Shown here: positions 1 through 14,700 of the stretch, one piece after another
Position numbering within the stretch: the stretch's first letter is position 1
Layout: each line of letters opens with the position of its first letter
From: Apricaphanius iberus
Lineage: Eukaryota > Chordata > Actinopteri > Cyprinodontiformes > Aphaniidae
Direction: 5' to 3'
Length of the DNA stretch: 64,000 bases
NCBI GenBank assembly: GCA_028564705.1
Contig: JAPXFQ010000248.1
Location: 1 to 64,000, forward strand
Notes under the pieces: model-generated
What the model saw: the letters and a program-made list of their open reading frames with translations, nothing else
Databases searched by the model: none
Told to the model about the DNA's origin: nothing
Translations under genes and position numbers: made by a program

Positions 1-1203
1 TTCTATCAGTGTTTTTTCAAAACAAAGATTATGCAACAATTATTCCTGTCATCTTCATTCGAATAAGGACTGAAATCAAATGAGCATTTGTTTTTTAAAA
101 AAAGCCTTAGTTTACTTTTACTAACTTTTACTATTAGTTTTTTTATAATAGTTATCAATATCTGAATTATGTGTAAATTTTTATTCATTTTATTTTATTT
201 TTTGACATTTTTTATGTAACTTGGACTTTACACATTCTTTTAGCATTAATGTCTACTTTTTGGTAAAGTAGTTAATATTAGATGCTCAAGCTCATAAAAC
301 CCGCTCAAATGGAACAATTTCAGGAAATCATATCTTTCTGTATGTAAACTGATTCATCGAGCAGCACTTAGTTAGGTGGCTGCAGAGAAGGACAAAAACA
401 AGTAGGCACCAATATCACCTCACTTTTTGACTCTCCGGAGCCCTTAAAACTCTTTCTGTACCCACCTCACTCTTCAGCACAGCTCCAGTTTGTAATCTTT
501 ATTCAGGTCACATCCAGCCTTGATCGAGGTAAAAGTGAGGTTTAAAATGCAGCCTGAGTACTGCTGTACAGTAAAAGTAGAAAAGGAGTGAGCAATACTC
601 ATTGAAATTAGATCTGTATGACTAGCTAACAGAAAAAGCTCTGTAGAAAGCATTAATCATACTTCATGAAAAGTTGCAAATATTTGCTGCACTGATATTT
701 ATTTTTTTAAAATTTACAGCTCCATTAAAAGATACAGTACATCAATTTTGTGCTTTAAAAATAAACAGTCTCACACAAACACATTGTAGGCTACTCTTCT
801 ACTCCGAGAAAACATGGTTAATGCCATGTGATTGAAAATGTTCCTCTACACTCCTTTAGATTAGAAAGACCCAACTGAAACACACATTGAGCATTAAGTT
901 GAAGATATAAATATCTCTTAATTAGTAACAACTGTAGGTATTCATGAAGACCAGAATACTTGACCTTTCAACAAAACATTTATGAAGCATGTCTTTCAAG
1001 ACTTGACATTGCATTTTTTCCAGATGCTCTCAAGCCGACACACCTGAACCTGAACTATTTTGCAAAGAATAAGGGGTGGAAATTTAAGCCAGTAAGAACC
1101 TGTTGCAAAATACCTGCATCTGGAGCTGTTATGAAAGGTAGTTGACTCTTGACTAAAGATGACAAGAACAAATATACCCAAACATTTCAGGATGATAAAA
1201 AAA
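1..1203. other. No gene seen
   Basis: AT-rich sequence with no conserved ORF, splice-flanked exon or repeat that I can name. Confidence 0.5.
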
Positions 1204-2954
<1,751 letters not shown>

Positions 2955-3000
2955 TATATTTATATATTTTATTTTATTTTTCAAAATATGATTGAAATTT

Positions 3001-3125
3001 TGTGATGGACTTGCAACCTGTCCAGGGTGTACCCCGCCTCTCGCCCCTTGACAGCTGGAGATAGGCACCAGCCCCCCCACGACCCCTGGAGGAATAAGGG
3101 GTTCAGAAAATGGATGGATGGATGG
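3001..3125 (+). repeat. 3' tail fragment of a non-LTR retroelement/SINE
   Basis: The segment has the common fish tail sequence aacctgtccagggtgtacc, then a GGATAAG-like box and a terminal (GGAT)n run at 3111-3123. It is one of three related tails in the window (also near 29660-29768 and 53034-53080). Confidence 0.6.
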
Positions 3126-3260
3126 GTGAAATTTTTCCCTCCATTTCACAATAATGAACTGCTTTGTGTTGGTCTACCCAATAAAATCCTAATAAAATAC
3201 ATTGAAGTTTGTGGCTGTTATGAGACATAAGAGGAAATGTTCGAGGGGCATGATTTAGAG
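3126..3260. repeat. Terminal fragment of a decayed Tc1-like family
   Basis: The segment gctttgtgttggtctaccca, then aataaaatcc and gaagtttgtggctgt matches the ends of the relics at 9110-10370 and 54059-55045. Only the end is left. Confidence 0.5.
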
Positions 3261-3868
3261 TGATATGACTTAACTGAATTAAAATGAGTCAAAATACTAA
3301 ATTCATGAGCTGTTTTAGTAAAATATACATTTTTTCATTGAAAATGACAATTATGTAGTTTGTGTGAATAAATAAAATAGGATTCTGGGTGCAGAAAAGC
3401 CACATTGAATGATTATACATGCATGAACAATCTAAGAGTGAAAATAACATTTTACACAAATTTAATTTTTGGTGTTGAGTGCTAACTTAAAAGCATATCA
3501 GCATATGTGACTGAAAGCCTGGTGTTACACATACACAACATACTGACATATACTGTGGGAGACAACATGCTGTACTGCAGAGGCTCTGGAGACCATACTG
3601 TCACTGAGCAGTTATGAGTCATCACCAGACCTTTCTGAAATACTCCCTGCTTTATCCTGGCTTACTCTTTTTTGCACTCATTCTCAGTTTCCCATTTCCT
3701 TTCATTTCTCTCCATAAAATAACCATAAAGTTGCATTATAAATCCAAATTCCAAGACATATCAATTACTCTGGTGAACTCAACTTGAAATCGTTCCCTAA
3801 ACTCCATGATGATCTATTTCACATTGGTGTGCTTTGTGTAATATACCCGATGAGAATACACGCAGGAG

Positions 3869-3975
3869 GAAAAAAATAAGAGGAAATCAGAATAATCATG
3901 GTACAAATAAAAAATAAGAAAATCCTCATGTTTTATTTGTACCTTAATCATGTTAATTTCCTCTTATTTTTACAC
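3869..3975. repeat. Inverted repeat (hairpin), arms about 43 bp
   Basis: The left arm (from 3869, aaaataagaggaaat ... ggtacaaataaaa) pairs with the right arm (about 3932-3975, ttttatttgtacc ... atttcctcttatttt) with few mismatches and a loop of about 20 bp. It may be a small palindromic MITE or a folded-back insertion. Confidence 0.75.
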
Positions 3976-6900
3976 CGTGACACTGGTGGGGAATTAATAA
4001 AGTAGTGTCAGGAGGCACTGGAATGATCAAGAATATTAATATGTAATTGCAGACTTATGTTTTTTTTAACTTTATGAATATGTTTGTTGTCAGGTTTTCA
4101 TAATTTTCTTCAAAGATAACACTTCATTCTTTTTATATTGGAACATTCAGGACAAGCATTATTATACGGCACAAAATAATGCATATTTGTCAATTTTCTA
4201 AACCTTTGCAAATACAAACCCGAGAAGTTTTGTGTTTGTCCATGCTCAGAGACATAAAGACTAAAGTGTCTGTCCACTTTTGTCGCACAATAGTTCAATC
4301 TTTTTATAGAGCAAACACGTCATTTAGGTCTGGCTGTATTTTTAACATAAATGTGTTGCCCGAAGGTGAAACTCAGCCCATCCCAAAAGTCTAGTGTGGA
4401 CTACCAAAGACAAATAAACAGGCAGATGATTCATACACTGACACTTGAAAGACACCTGCGGATTCTTGACATTTCCAGAGCTGCAGCCTGCGCAGCTGGT
4501 AGAAATACATACTCATACAATCAACAAGAAGATGTCTCAAAGCAAAAAGAGCCCCAAAAGTATTCAACCTTCCTAAGCAAATTATAAAATAAGGTTTCAT
4601 GGTTTGGCTCATATATATAATTCCACTTAAGTTAATTTCAAGTCACTTAAAACAGAAGACAGAAAACATTGATGGAAATGTGTTAAACTGTATTCTACAG
4701 TAATGCCCAGGAGAGCCAACAGATCTATCATATATGACATAATTTAGCTACAGAAAGGTCAGATTTAGCCCAGTCAACATATAGAATAAGTTTAAAATAA
4801 CCTGTCTTTTTGGTGTCTCTGCTCCATGTGGTATGTTCTAGCGAACCATACTGATGAGGGGATCCTTGCTTCTTCTCCATCGGTGCTGCAGCTGTTCTCC
4901 AGTTGTAGCGGTAGGGTAGCAGCAGAGACAACTACAGGGGAAGGTTATGCAGGCGGATTGTTGATGTATTTCTGAGTCATCAGCAGTCAGTCACTAACAC
5001 ACGGAGGCAAAGACAGCAAGATGTTCCAGAGGTTCGGACCAGCTCTGCCAGGAGACAACGCAAATGTGTCGATGTGTTTAGAATACACAGCACCATCTAG
5101 TGACCTCTGGACATAAATACAGCATCCAGCAGTTTTCTCCTATTCCCAATAAATACTCACTTAAAACAGTAGTTCTTTACAAAACCAAATCATTTATTAA
5201 GACAATAACATCCCAAAAGTCTGAATACATCCCATGTTTATAACATAAGGAAAAAATAATGTGCAAAATACATCATGAATTTCAAACCCATGATATTTCC
5301 CTGCCATACCAGCAGACATACATATACATGCACCTAGATGAATAATGAATCCAATTCATAAAGCTCCTCACACATCAGTTCCACTTATCGAGGCCTTTAG
5401 AGACAGAAATCAACTTATAAAGGTATCATTTGTACTTGATTTATCTTGTAATAACAGAAACATGAATGAGTAACTTAAAGGGATAGCTCCGCTTTTTTAA
5501 AGTGAGGTTCAGTTAAAAATCGATAAGCATTTACTATCTTACCAGAAATAAGTCTTGTTATCTAAATCTAGTGTGCTAAGAGGGACCAACACCAAATCAC
5601 AAAAACTTCCAGAATCTAAATACAACTTCAATCTCAAAAATGCCACAGCAATTTTTACAAACACTGCAATAAATATTTAACTATGAATTTTCCAACTGCA
5701 TAATGGGACAATACATACACAGAAGCCGAAAATTATTTGGACAGAAAATTGAGGTAGGAGGAGGTCCACCAACCTTGTCTAAAAACAAAACATTTAAAGC
5801 CCTGAATAACAGCTCAATTTCAAAGTACAGCAGTAATAATAAATAAGAATACATTCCCTCAAACAACTATAACAGTTTGGGTTCAAACATCATTTAACTT
5901 TATATCACTTAGGTGTTAATCGGAGACAGTTCACATGTTCTGTTTTCTGTACATTTTACATGAGTAGGTCATTGTTTATGGTGCAGCATCTCCTACTTCT
6001 ACTTTCTGTGTAATCATCAGCATGTGTGTAATTCGCTACCCAATATAGACATGATGACAGCTTACAAAATTGCTATGACAATTTTTCGATCGGGGTCGTT
6101 TTCAGATGGTGGAAGTCCATTTGGCTCTTACCTCCCCTTTGACAAGCTTTTAGCTGAAGCTTCAGTGTCAAATCTAGATGCCAAGGCAGCTAACTACAGC
6201 AGGTAACAACAGTTAATAACCTCGTAAAAAAGCTTCTTTTTACTTTACAATTTGTCATAAAAAAACCCTAACAGAACCAGTAGTTGTGTCAGATCACAAT
6301 CCTCCCACACTAAGTTTAGGAATATCAAATGGTGATTATGCATCAATAGGATATTTCACAGTTATTACACATCTTTATTATGCTTTAAATATGTATTTTA
6401 TAGTTAAAAAATGCTAATTTAGTGCAACAAAAATGACATTTAAACACTACCATCTAATGTAAAGGAGGTCCTCTTCAATGCTACAGGATTTTTACTTGTA
6501 TTTATGCACAGGTTATGTCTGGTTTGTGTAATATCAAGTATGCAACTCTAAAAAATAAAATTAAAAAATAAAACTGTCCCTGTCGTTAGTGCTCATTGCT
6601 TTAGAAGTAGGTAAATCAGAGATCTAACAGCACCTTCCTGAACATCTGTTTGAGTATAATCAAAAGTTGCTTCTGTCCTGAGTAATTCCTGGTGTTATGT
6701 CATCTGAGGTGATTCTGGAAAATGTCTACAATGAAAATACAGGCTGATGTCAATCATTTCCCCTTAATAAGAGCTTACATTATGTAACAGATGAGATGGG
6801 TAGGCTATAGATGTCTAAATGGTAGCTGTAACAAAGATTCTGAGCGTCAGACGATGTAAGAGCAGTAAGAGCGATGTTCCAGCAGGGGGCAGGTCAGCTG

Positions 6901-7130
6901 AGAGTGCATTTTTTGTATCTCTGTCTGTGTGTGCGTGCATGCACATCAGTGTGTGTCTGCAGTCAGAAAGGCAGTATAAAGGTAGTGTGTATTTAGCAGT
7001 AGGGTAAGCATTAAGATCAGCTCTTCAAACCTTACACATTATTTGTCTTCATGAAGCAGATTCCTTGGAAATTTGTTCTTAAAACTGCCCCATTACCAAC
7101 TGATGAAAACTTTCTTGCGCTGAAGTACTG
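3976..7130. other. No gene seen
   Basis: About 3.1 kb of AT-rich DNA beyond the 3' end of pik3r6. I saw no conserved ORF. A CTCF-like motif at 6879 is listed separately, and a weaker resemblance lies at 5090-5105. Confidence 0.5.
6879..6892 (+). promoter_or_regulatory. Candidate CTCF-binding motif
   Basis: CCAGCAGGGGGCAG is a near-consensus vertebrate CTCF core. It lies about 1.3 kb beyond the inferred pik3r6 transcript end. Single motif matches occur by chance, so occupancy is unproven. Confidence 0.4.
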
Positions 7131-7132
7131 TA

Positions 7133-8179
7133 TATACACTGATCAGCCACAAACTTAATCCACCGACAGATAATGAAAACTTATAGCAATGTAAAGCTGG
7201 TTTTCTTATGGACCGTCATGAAGTCATGGAAAACAGCAGGATATGTAATCTAACCCTGTATAGGAGACATTCAAGAAACACGACAAAGTTCCAAACACAG
7301 ATGTTCACAGGTTGTGTCTCATTTCTTCTTAGTCCAAGAAGAAATGTCCAAATGAAGTCTCAAGTCTCTAATGACTGAAAATAACATTCTTTCATCTGAC
7401 AGAAGAACACCACTTCATCCCAAATGTCTGGACTGATTAAATAGGAAATGCTTTTATTGTGGAAAAAAGTAAAAACATTTGAAATTTGGCTATTTTATCC
7501 AGAAGAAAATTAGATGTCTGAAGAAAGGTACGTTTATCTTACTCTTAAATAACCTACAGTCAATGAATACAAAACTCCCTTTGATAGTGGTAATTGTTAC
7601 AATGCTACAACAAGCACCAACAGGTTGTAATAAACCATTAATAGCCAACAGTTCATCAACATCCCTGATAAACAATTCAAACACATCCTATAGCAGGATA
7701 TTCTCTGACAGACCTGCAGCATGTATTTTATTAACCGTAAATTAAATGCTGCTCGATGTTGGCAAAAAAACAAAACAAACAAACAGTGTAATACTTAATG
7801 TGTGTAATATTACTATTGAAGATAATTTGGATATACTACAGAGGCGACGGCATTAAAAATATACTCCGATGATCTATGCTTCTCTACTTACTAAATCCTG
7901 ATTATATGAGATAAAGATTGTTCATGAGGCTCAAGTCCCAGACCACGAGTCTAAGTAGAGGCCCCAGTCTTTTAAACATGAGTCTATGTGAAGTCTGAAG
8001 TCTTTGTTGTTGAGACTTGAGTCCAATTTGAGTCAAAGTTGAAAACTTGGGTTCCGATCTCTGGTACCAAATGCACGGACACCGTCATCAGACTCAGACA
8101 GACTCAGAACATAATGCATGACGCCCACAACCCTAACTACTAAACACAAGTGGATTATTTTGTGGCTGATCAATGTATA
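7133..8179. mobile_element. Non-autonomous Tc1-type element
   Basis: The ends are inverted copies: atacactgatcagccacaaa at 7134 and ttgtggctgatcaatgtata ending at 8179. The tip is the common teleost Tc1-type terminus. No transposase frame survives inside the 1.05 kb. It lies directly beyond the pik3r6 poly(A) signal. Confidence 0.7.
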
Positions 8180-8188
8180 TTTGCTTAC

Positions 8189-8629
8189 TTTATTCTGTCA
8201 GTTGGACTCTCCAGGCAATGTTGCTCTTTGTTATTAGGCACAGTTAAATATAATGAATATCTGTGATCATTCAAATATACACAGCAGGTTATTCATGAAG
8301 AGCAGAGCGCTGATCAAGGGCAATCCCATTTTGCAGCATAATAAAACTTTTTAACACTTTAAAACCAGCAGACTTGTTGAGGCAGTCACTTGCCGACTTT
8401 GACCATAATACTGTAAAATGTTATTTCTCAATCAATGTCAGTAAGAGCAAAGGGAAAGAAGGGGGGAATCTTTGGGTCCAGCAGCAGCTCGTAAGGTCTG
8501 AAAGGTGATTTTTAAAATATTTTTTATGTCCATTCAAGATCAGATTAGGTGGACGATCATCTTTCCCGCTCACTAAGCAAAAAGAAGATTATATCACTCC
8601 TTAATGATGTGTTCGGTGACTTTGATGCA
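8189..8629 (-). other. pik3r6: pik3r6 3'UTR with candidate poly(A) signal
   Basis: The first AATAAA on the minus strand after the stop codon is at 8194-8189, giving a 3'UTR of roughly 440-460 nt. No other coding signal lies between. The exact cleavage site cannot be seen from sequence; it would fall in or beside the transposon end at 8179. Confidence 0.5.
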
Positions 8630-8786
8630 TCAGTTCACAATGCCAGCAAATGTATTGATTGGCAAAGGAAGAGCTTTGCTCATGTATTTGCTCAGTCCAG
8701 CGTCTTTATCTGCATCCATGCAGAATTTGGACCTCATGGTTTTCTGCACACAGTAGCCAGGATCCAGACACGGAGCGATCTCGATG
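8630..8786 (-). CDS. pik3r6: pik3r6 coding exon 20 (terminal)
   Basis: The exon is 157 nt and ends in TGA. It encodes [12 protein letters not shown] and ends [14 protein letters not shown]; the last ten residues match human LLMPINTFSGIVQ. The 3'UTR follows downstream on the minus strand. Confidence 0.95.
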
Positions 8787-11700
8787 CTACAATGAAAATG
8801 TTCCAAATAAGTCAGTCTGCACTGCAGAAAAAGTGGTTAACACAACTGTGCAAAAAGTTGTCAGACCATCAGAGTAAGGGTGTGAGTAAACTGTGTAGCG
8901 AGCAATTGAAACTGTTACCTCTGCACATGTCTGTAAGTCCTCCGACTGTCTCTGTCCAAGGTGAGAGTAAGCGATCGTCTCTCTAGGGTACGAATCTTAA
9001 TGTTGCTTGTTCTAATCTTTGATTCCTGTCATTAAAATATATATATATTAGGTGCTTGAGAAAATGGTTACAAGCAGTGCCCTGTATCATACCTCTCAAA
9101 CTAAACACATTTTGTGTGGTTATAACCACAAACTTCTATGTTTTTAACTAGGATTTTCTGTTAGACCAACACAAAGCAGTGTGTGATGTGGAAGAAAATT
9201 ATCAATGATTTTTAGGTTTATCACAAATACAAATGCGAAAAGTGTGACTCGCATTTACATTAAGCCCCCTCAGTAAATGTGTTAGGCATTCTCTCACTAC
9301 CTGTGTGTCTCCAATGCATTGGGCCTGGCTGACAGAGCTGTTTTCAAGGTCATTTTAGGAGCTAACAGAGTACCTCAATGGGGGTATGTACTGAGAATGG
9401 CCTAATTGACTCAGATCAAACAGAAATGCAACAACAAGCCTTGCTTCTTCCATGTCAGACTCATTATTTCTGCTGTTCTGGATACTTTTTGCGCTGATCA
9501 GTGACGTTACTTCCTGCTGAAACAGTCCTGCTTTGCGGATGTCTTTATCTTATTTCTTAAGAAGGTGATTGTGTATGGACACGGTGGCTGAGAGGAGTGG
9601 GCCAACAGATTACTGCTTCAAAAAAAGTTCTGGTTAAATTATCCTGAAGTTGCGATAGTGGAAACGCACCTTTTGTAGAAGCACCTTTCACTGCTGTTAC
9701 AGCTACTAAGAGTTATTTGGAACATATCTTTACCAGAATTGCACATCTGCACAAATGGTTGGAAATATTGTCTTTAAAACAGATGAAACTCATTCAGATA
9801 CAAATTTAAAGTCCTCAATAAGGTGTAGATGTGGACTTTGACAAGGCCATTCTAACAAACTGACATGCTATGCTCTAACATTTCATTGTAGCTCTGGTCG
9901 TATATTTGTCCAGCTGGAAGGTGAATCTCTGCCAAGTCTTAAGCCTGTTGCAGCCACTAACTGGTTGTCTTCATTAAACTCTATCTATCATTCTGTCAAC
10001 TTCGACCAAATTCACATTCCCTGTTAAAAGAAATAAATCCCCACATCATGATGCTACCAACACTCCTATTCTTGGGACTAACCTGCTTTAAACTTCTTTA
10101 CAACTTTGTCCCTCACCAGTCTGCTGTGTTCATTGGTCTTTAATGATGTTTGTTCTCTAAAAAACCTCTGAAGCCTTCTCAGAACAGCTGATTTTACACT
10201 GAGACACAAGTGGACTTTAGAAACCATGTTTCTTTTTTTTATTCCACTTCATAATGGACTACTTAGTTTTGGTCTGCCATGTAAAATCCCGATAAAGTAA
10301 ACAGATGTTTTTAGTAGTAATGTAACAAGAAGTGTAAATGTTCAAGGAGTATGAATACTTCCGTAAGGCAACTTATTTTGGTTAATAATTTAGTACTCAT
10401 CACTTCAGTAGTTCTGTCTTGACTTACCCCATTCAGGCTTTTTGTCTTTGTTGGAGCTTCATTTAGCATTAGAGTCAAACAGTTCAGATCTAGTCAAAGA
10501 AAAGTAAGATATTATTTAAAGAACTTACAAAAATCCCAAATAACTGTGACTTAACATGGAAGTTCAAAGAAATTTTAGCTGAATACTGAACCTTCTGCTT
10601 CGCTGGAGGGAATGGCATTAATCTGAGCACCTGATGTTCGCAATGAGATTCCTACGTCAACATCTCGCCCACTTAACATCATCTGCGCACCACGGGAAAA
10701 CATGGTAGACAAACAAGTAGTGGTCAGAGGATATGCATGGAAACAAAAAGACCATAAGAGATGTAAACAGGGTCGGTGCTAGCCTTTAAGGTTCCCTAAG
10801 AACAAATGCTTCAGGCATACAGGACAAGTTGTTGCACAAAACAACTAAGAAAAACTGTAAAAACAAACATTCTCTGCAGAACTTCTTCACATTAAGTTAC
10901 ATGTCTTTCAGATCAACAGACTTTAAAACTGCTGTTAAAAGTAAATTATTGTTAAAGCTTGACAGATGTATAAGGCTGAGCATGGGATCATTGTTCATGT
11001 CTTTACTGATTTTGTATGTATAATTTTTCAAAGATGTCGAGTAATTATGTATAAATATTTGGTTTCTTTAGTAGAAATTTTGGGAATTTATGCTTCACTG
11101 GATTAATTCTAGATTGGCCTACTTCACACAATTATCTGTACTTTCTTCTCCTTACATTTTAGCCTTGTTTGATTTAGTCTTGTCGTTTTATTAAAAAAGA
11201 AACACAAAATAAATTATCCAAAATATGGGCCAACTAGATAGAATTTAACTGTGGTTTGCTAATATTTTAAACATCTACAAGTGTGACACCCTGGATCCAT
11301 CGCATACACAAAGGTCACTTTAACCAACTATTTTCTGGATTTGTCCGGTTTTTCATAACCGTATTGGAAAAATCTAAAGAACAGTAGTAATTTTGCGGTA
11401 TTCCATTCGGTGGATGGAATACTTCGAAGACCTCCTCAATCCCACCGACACGCCTTCCTGTTTGGAAGCAGAGTCTGGGGACTCTGGGACGGACTCTCCA
11501 ATCTCTGGGGCTGAAGTCGCCGAGGTTGTTAAAAAGCTCCTCGGTGGTAAGGCTCCGGGGGTGGATGAGATTCGGCCGGAGTTCCTCAAGGCTCTGGATG
11601 TTGTAGGGCTGTGTTGGTTGACGCGGCTCTGCAATATTGCGTGGACATCGGGGGCAGTTCCCTTGGATTGGCAGACCGGGGTGGTGGTCCCCCTCTTTAA

Positions 11701-14700
11701 AAAGGGGGACCACAGAGTGTGTTCCAACTACAGGGGGATCACACTTCTGAGCCTCCCTGGTAAGGTCTATTCAGGGGTTCTGGAGAGGAGGGTACGACGG
11801 ATAGTCGAACCTCGGATCCAGGAGGAACAATGCGGTTTTCGTCCTGGCCGTGGAACACTGGACCAGCTCTACACCCTCGGCAGGGTCCTGGAGGGTGCGT
11901 GGGAGTTCGCCCAACCAGTCTACATGTGCTTTGTGGACTTGGAGAAGGCGTTCGACCGTGTCCCTCGGGGTGTCCTGTGGGGGGTACTCCGGGAGTATGG
12001 GGTACCAGGCCCTCTGATACGGGCTGTTAGGTCCCTATATGACCGGTGTCAGAGTCTGGTTCGCATTGCCGGCAGTAAGTCGGACTCGTTTCCAGTGAGA
12101 GTTGGACTCCGCCAAGGTTGCCCTTTATCACCGATCCTGTTCATAACGTTTATGGACAGGATTTCTAGGTGCAGCCAAGGTGTTGAGGGGATCCGTTTTG
12201 GTGACCTCAGGATCGGGTCTCTGCTTTTCGCAGATGATGTGGTCTTGTTGGCTTCGTCTGAACGTGATCTACAGCTCTCGTTGGAGCGGTTCGCAGCCGA
12301 GTGTGAAGCGGCTGGGATGAGGATCAGCACCTCCAAATCCGAGACCATGGTCTTGAGTCGGAAAAGGGTAGGGTGCTCTCTTCGGGTTGGGGATGAGGTC
12401 CTTCCTCAAGTGGAGGAGTTTAGGTATCTGGGGGTCTTGTTCACGAATGAGGGAAAAATGGAGCGGGAGATCGATGGACGGATTGGTAGGGCGTCTGCAG
12501 TCATGCGGGCGCTGTACCGGTCTGTCGTGGTGAAGAGAGAGCTGAGCCGAAAGGCGAAGCTCTCGATTTACCGGTCGATCTACGTTCCTACCCTCATCTA
12601 TGGTCACGAACGCTGGGTGGTGACCGAAAGAACGAGATCACGGATACAGGCGGCTGAAATGAGTTTCCTCCGTAGGGTGGCTGGGCTCTCCCTTAGAGAT
12701 AGGGTGAGAAGCTCGGTCATCCGGAGGGAGCTCAGAGTAGAGCCGCTGCTCCTCCACATCGAGAGGAGCCAGTTGAGGTGGCTCGGGCATCTAGTCAGGA
12801 TGCCTCCTGGACGCCTCCCTGGTGAGGTGTTCCGGGCATGTCCCACCGGGAGGAGACCCAGGGGAAGACCCAGGACCCGTTGGAGAGATTATGTCTCCCA
12901 GCTGGCCTGGGAACGCCTCGGGATTCCTCCCGAGGAGCTGGCCCAAGTGGCCGGGGAGAGGCAAGTCTGGGTCTCCTTGCTTAGGCTACTGCCCCCGCGA
13001 CCCGACCCCGGATGAGCGGAGGAAGATGGATGGATGGATGGATGGAGTAGTAATTTTGACCAATTTCACCCATTACCATTTGGTGCAGACATAAACATTT
13101 TTAACTTTATGCACGGAGTACAGCTAACTGAATTAATAATAAAAAGATTTCCATAAAGGCATCAGAGCATAATCTTAGAGCGGAACCATGTACTCTATGC
13201 ATCTCTCTAATTGGAAGACTTTGTATATTACCGGTGCGGCTGGTTAAAGACTCGCTTTAAAGAGCCTGGTGGAAGCTGTGTTCAGAGACTCCTTCCAAAT
13301 TCTGATCACTTCAATTTAAGAAATTTTCCATGATCTCAAAAGATCAGATTCAGGCAATAGCATAGTGGTTCTCAACCTTAGGTCCACACAATTTAGTCTG
13401 TGCTGAGGTTGTAAGACTTTTGCTGATACTATATGTAATATGCACACTATATATACACTATATAAATAACTTGAGAACGCAGATTTATTTATTGTAGAGG
13501 AACTCTGGCTGAGGATTACAAAAAACGCTGCACAGTGCAGCCAGTATAAAGCAGACATACGTTGCCAAGTTCAAAGATGCCCATTGGTAGAGACTCAGGC
13601 AAATGCACCATTATAATATTTATAGGTAACTAGTCATCATATTTTCCACCCCATTAAACATGTATTGATTGCTCAGTAGTCCACCTATCATTACTTTGCA
13701 CTGCACAAAAATGCAATAATTTTGATGGACACGGCTGAAATAGAGTATCCAAGAGTATCCTTAATTGTTATATAACATTATAGTACTTTTGGTCTTTAGT
13801 AAAAGTGTTTTTTTTAGGGAAGGTGTGTTAGTGTTGAAGCTTTAGTCTTCATTATTTAAAAAAGGTACACTACTTTTACTTTTGTACTTTAATAGTTTCT
13901 AATCAAGTACTTTTTTACTTTTATCTGAGTAAACAACTTGACTTATCTATATTTTGACTTGAGTATGAAATGTGAATACTTTTGACACCTGTCACTTTTT
14001 ATTATTTTCATGTTTTTCAAAGCAGTTCAGTGTTTCTTCAATAGTGAAAAAGTTAATTACATTTTTGTCTAAAACAGTCAAATAATTTAGAAGTTTCTTC
14101 CTGTTTCTTTCCCTCTCAGCGATCAGTAAGTAAATATTTATTCCTTTCGTATTAAATCTATTAACATGCTCTATAGACTTTTATGTTTAATGTTATGATG
14201 TTTACTACAATCATTAGGATTTGGTTCCAAAGCACAGTGCTTGATTTACTTGGGCGGAATGCCGACACTGGATGGTAATTTACCTACTATTTTTTTTTTT
14301 TGCATAAGTCATCTGGCAACACCAAGATTCCGTGACAAGAACATTATAAGGAAACACAAGGTTAAAAAAAAAAAAAAACACAACTCACCTTCTTGTAATT
14401 AACAGAGATAACAGCTCCACAAACTTCCCCTGAGCTCTTCTTCTGTTTGTCTGTTTGAGAATAGGAAATATGTTGTTAGACCAGTGGATTGTGGCTTGTG
14501 TTATGCCAAAATCAACAGCCAAAAAAAGATGCCAGAGATGGAGCCTCGTTAATTTTTTTCAATTTTTGCTTTTATTTAAGGTCAAGATCAAGCCATTAAC
14601 AAAGAGGAGCTCATGATATATTAGACTGGCACGTACACTGTGCGAAAACAGTAGAAAACACACCAATGTCTAGCCAAGTCACCTTTAACTGAAGCTGCAA

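Noticed and set aside
8549..8986. 145-codon plus-strand frame at the 3' end of pik3r6
   Set aside because: It overlaps the last two pik3r6 exons antisense; the minus strand gives conserved p84 protein with splice sites.
11315..12846. Several minus-strand frames of 80-132 codons across the LINE
   Set aside because: They mirror the GC-rich Rex3 reverse transcriptase on the other strand; the plus frame has all RT motifs.
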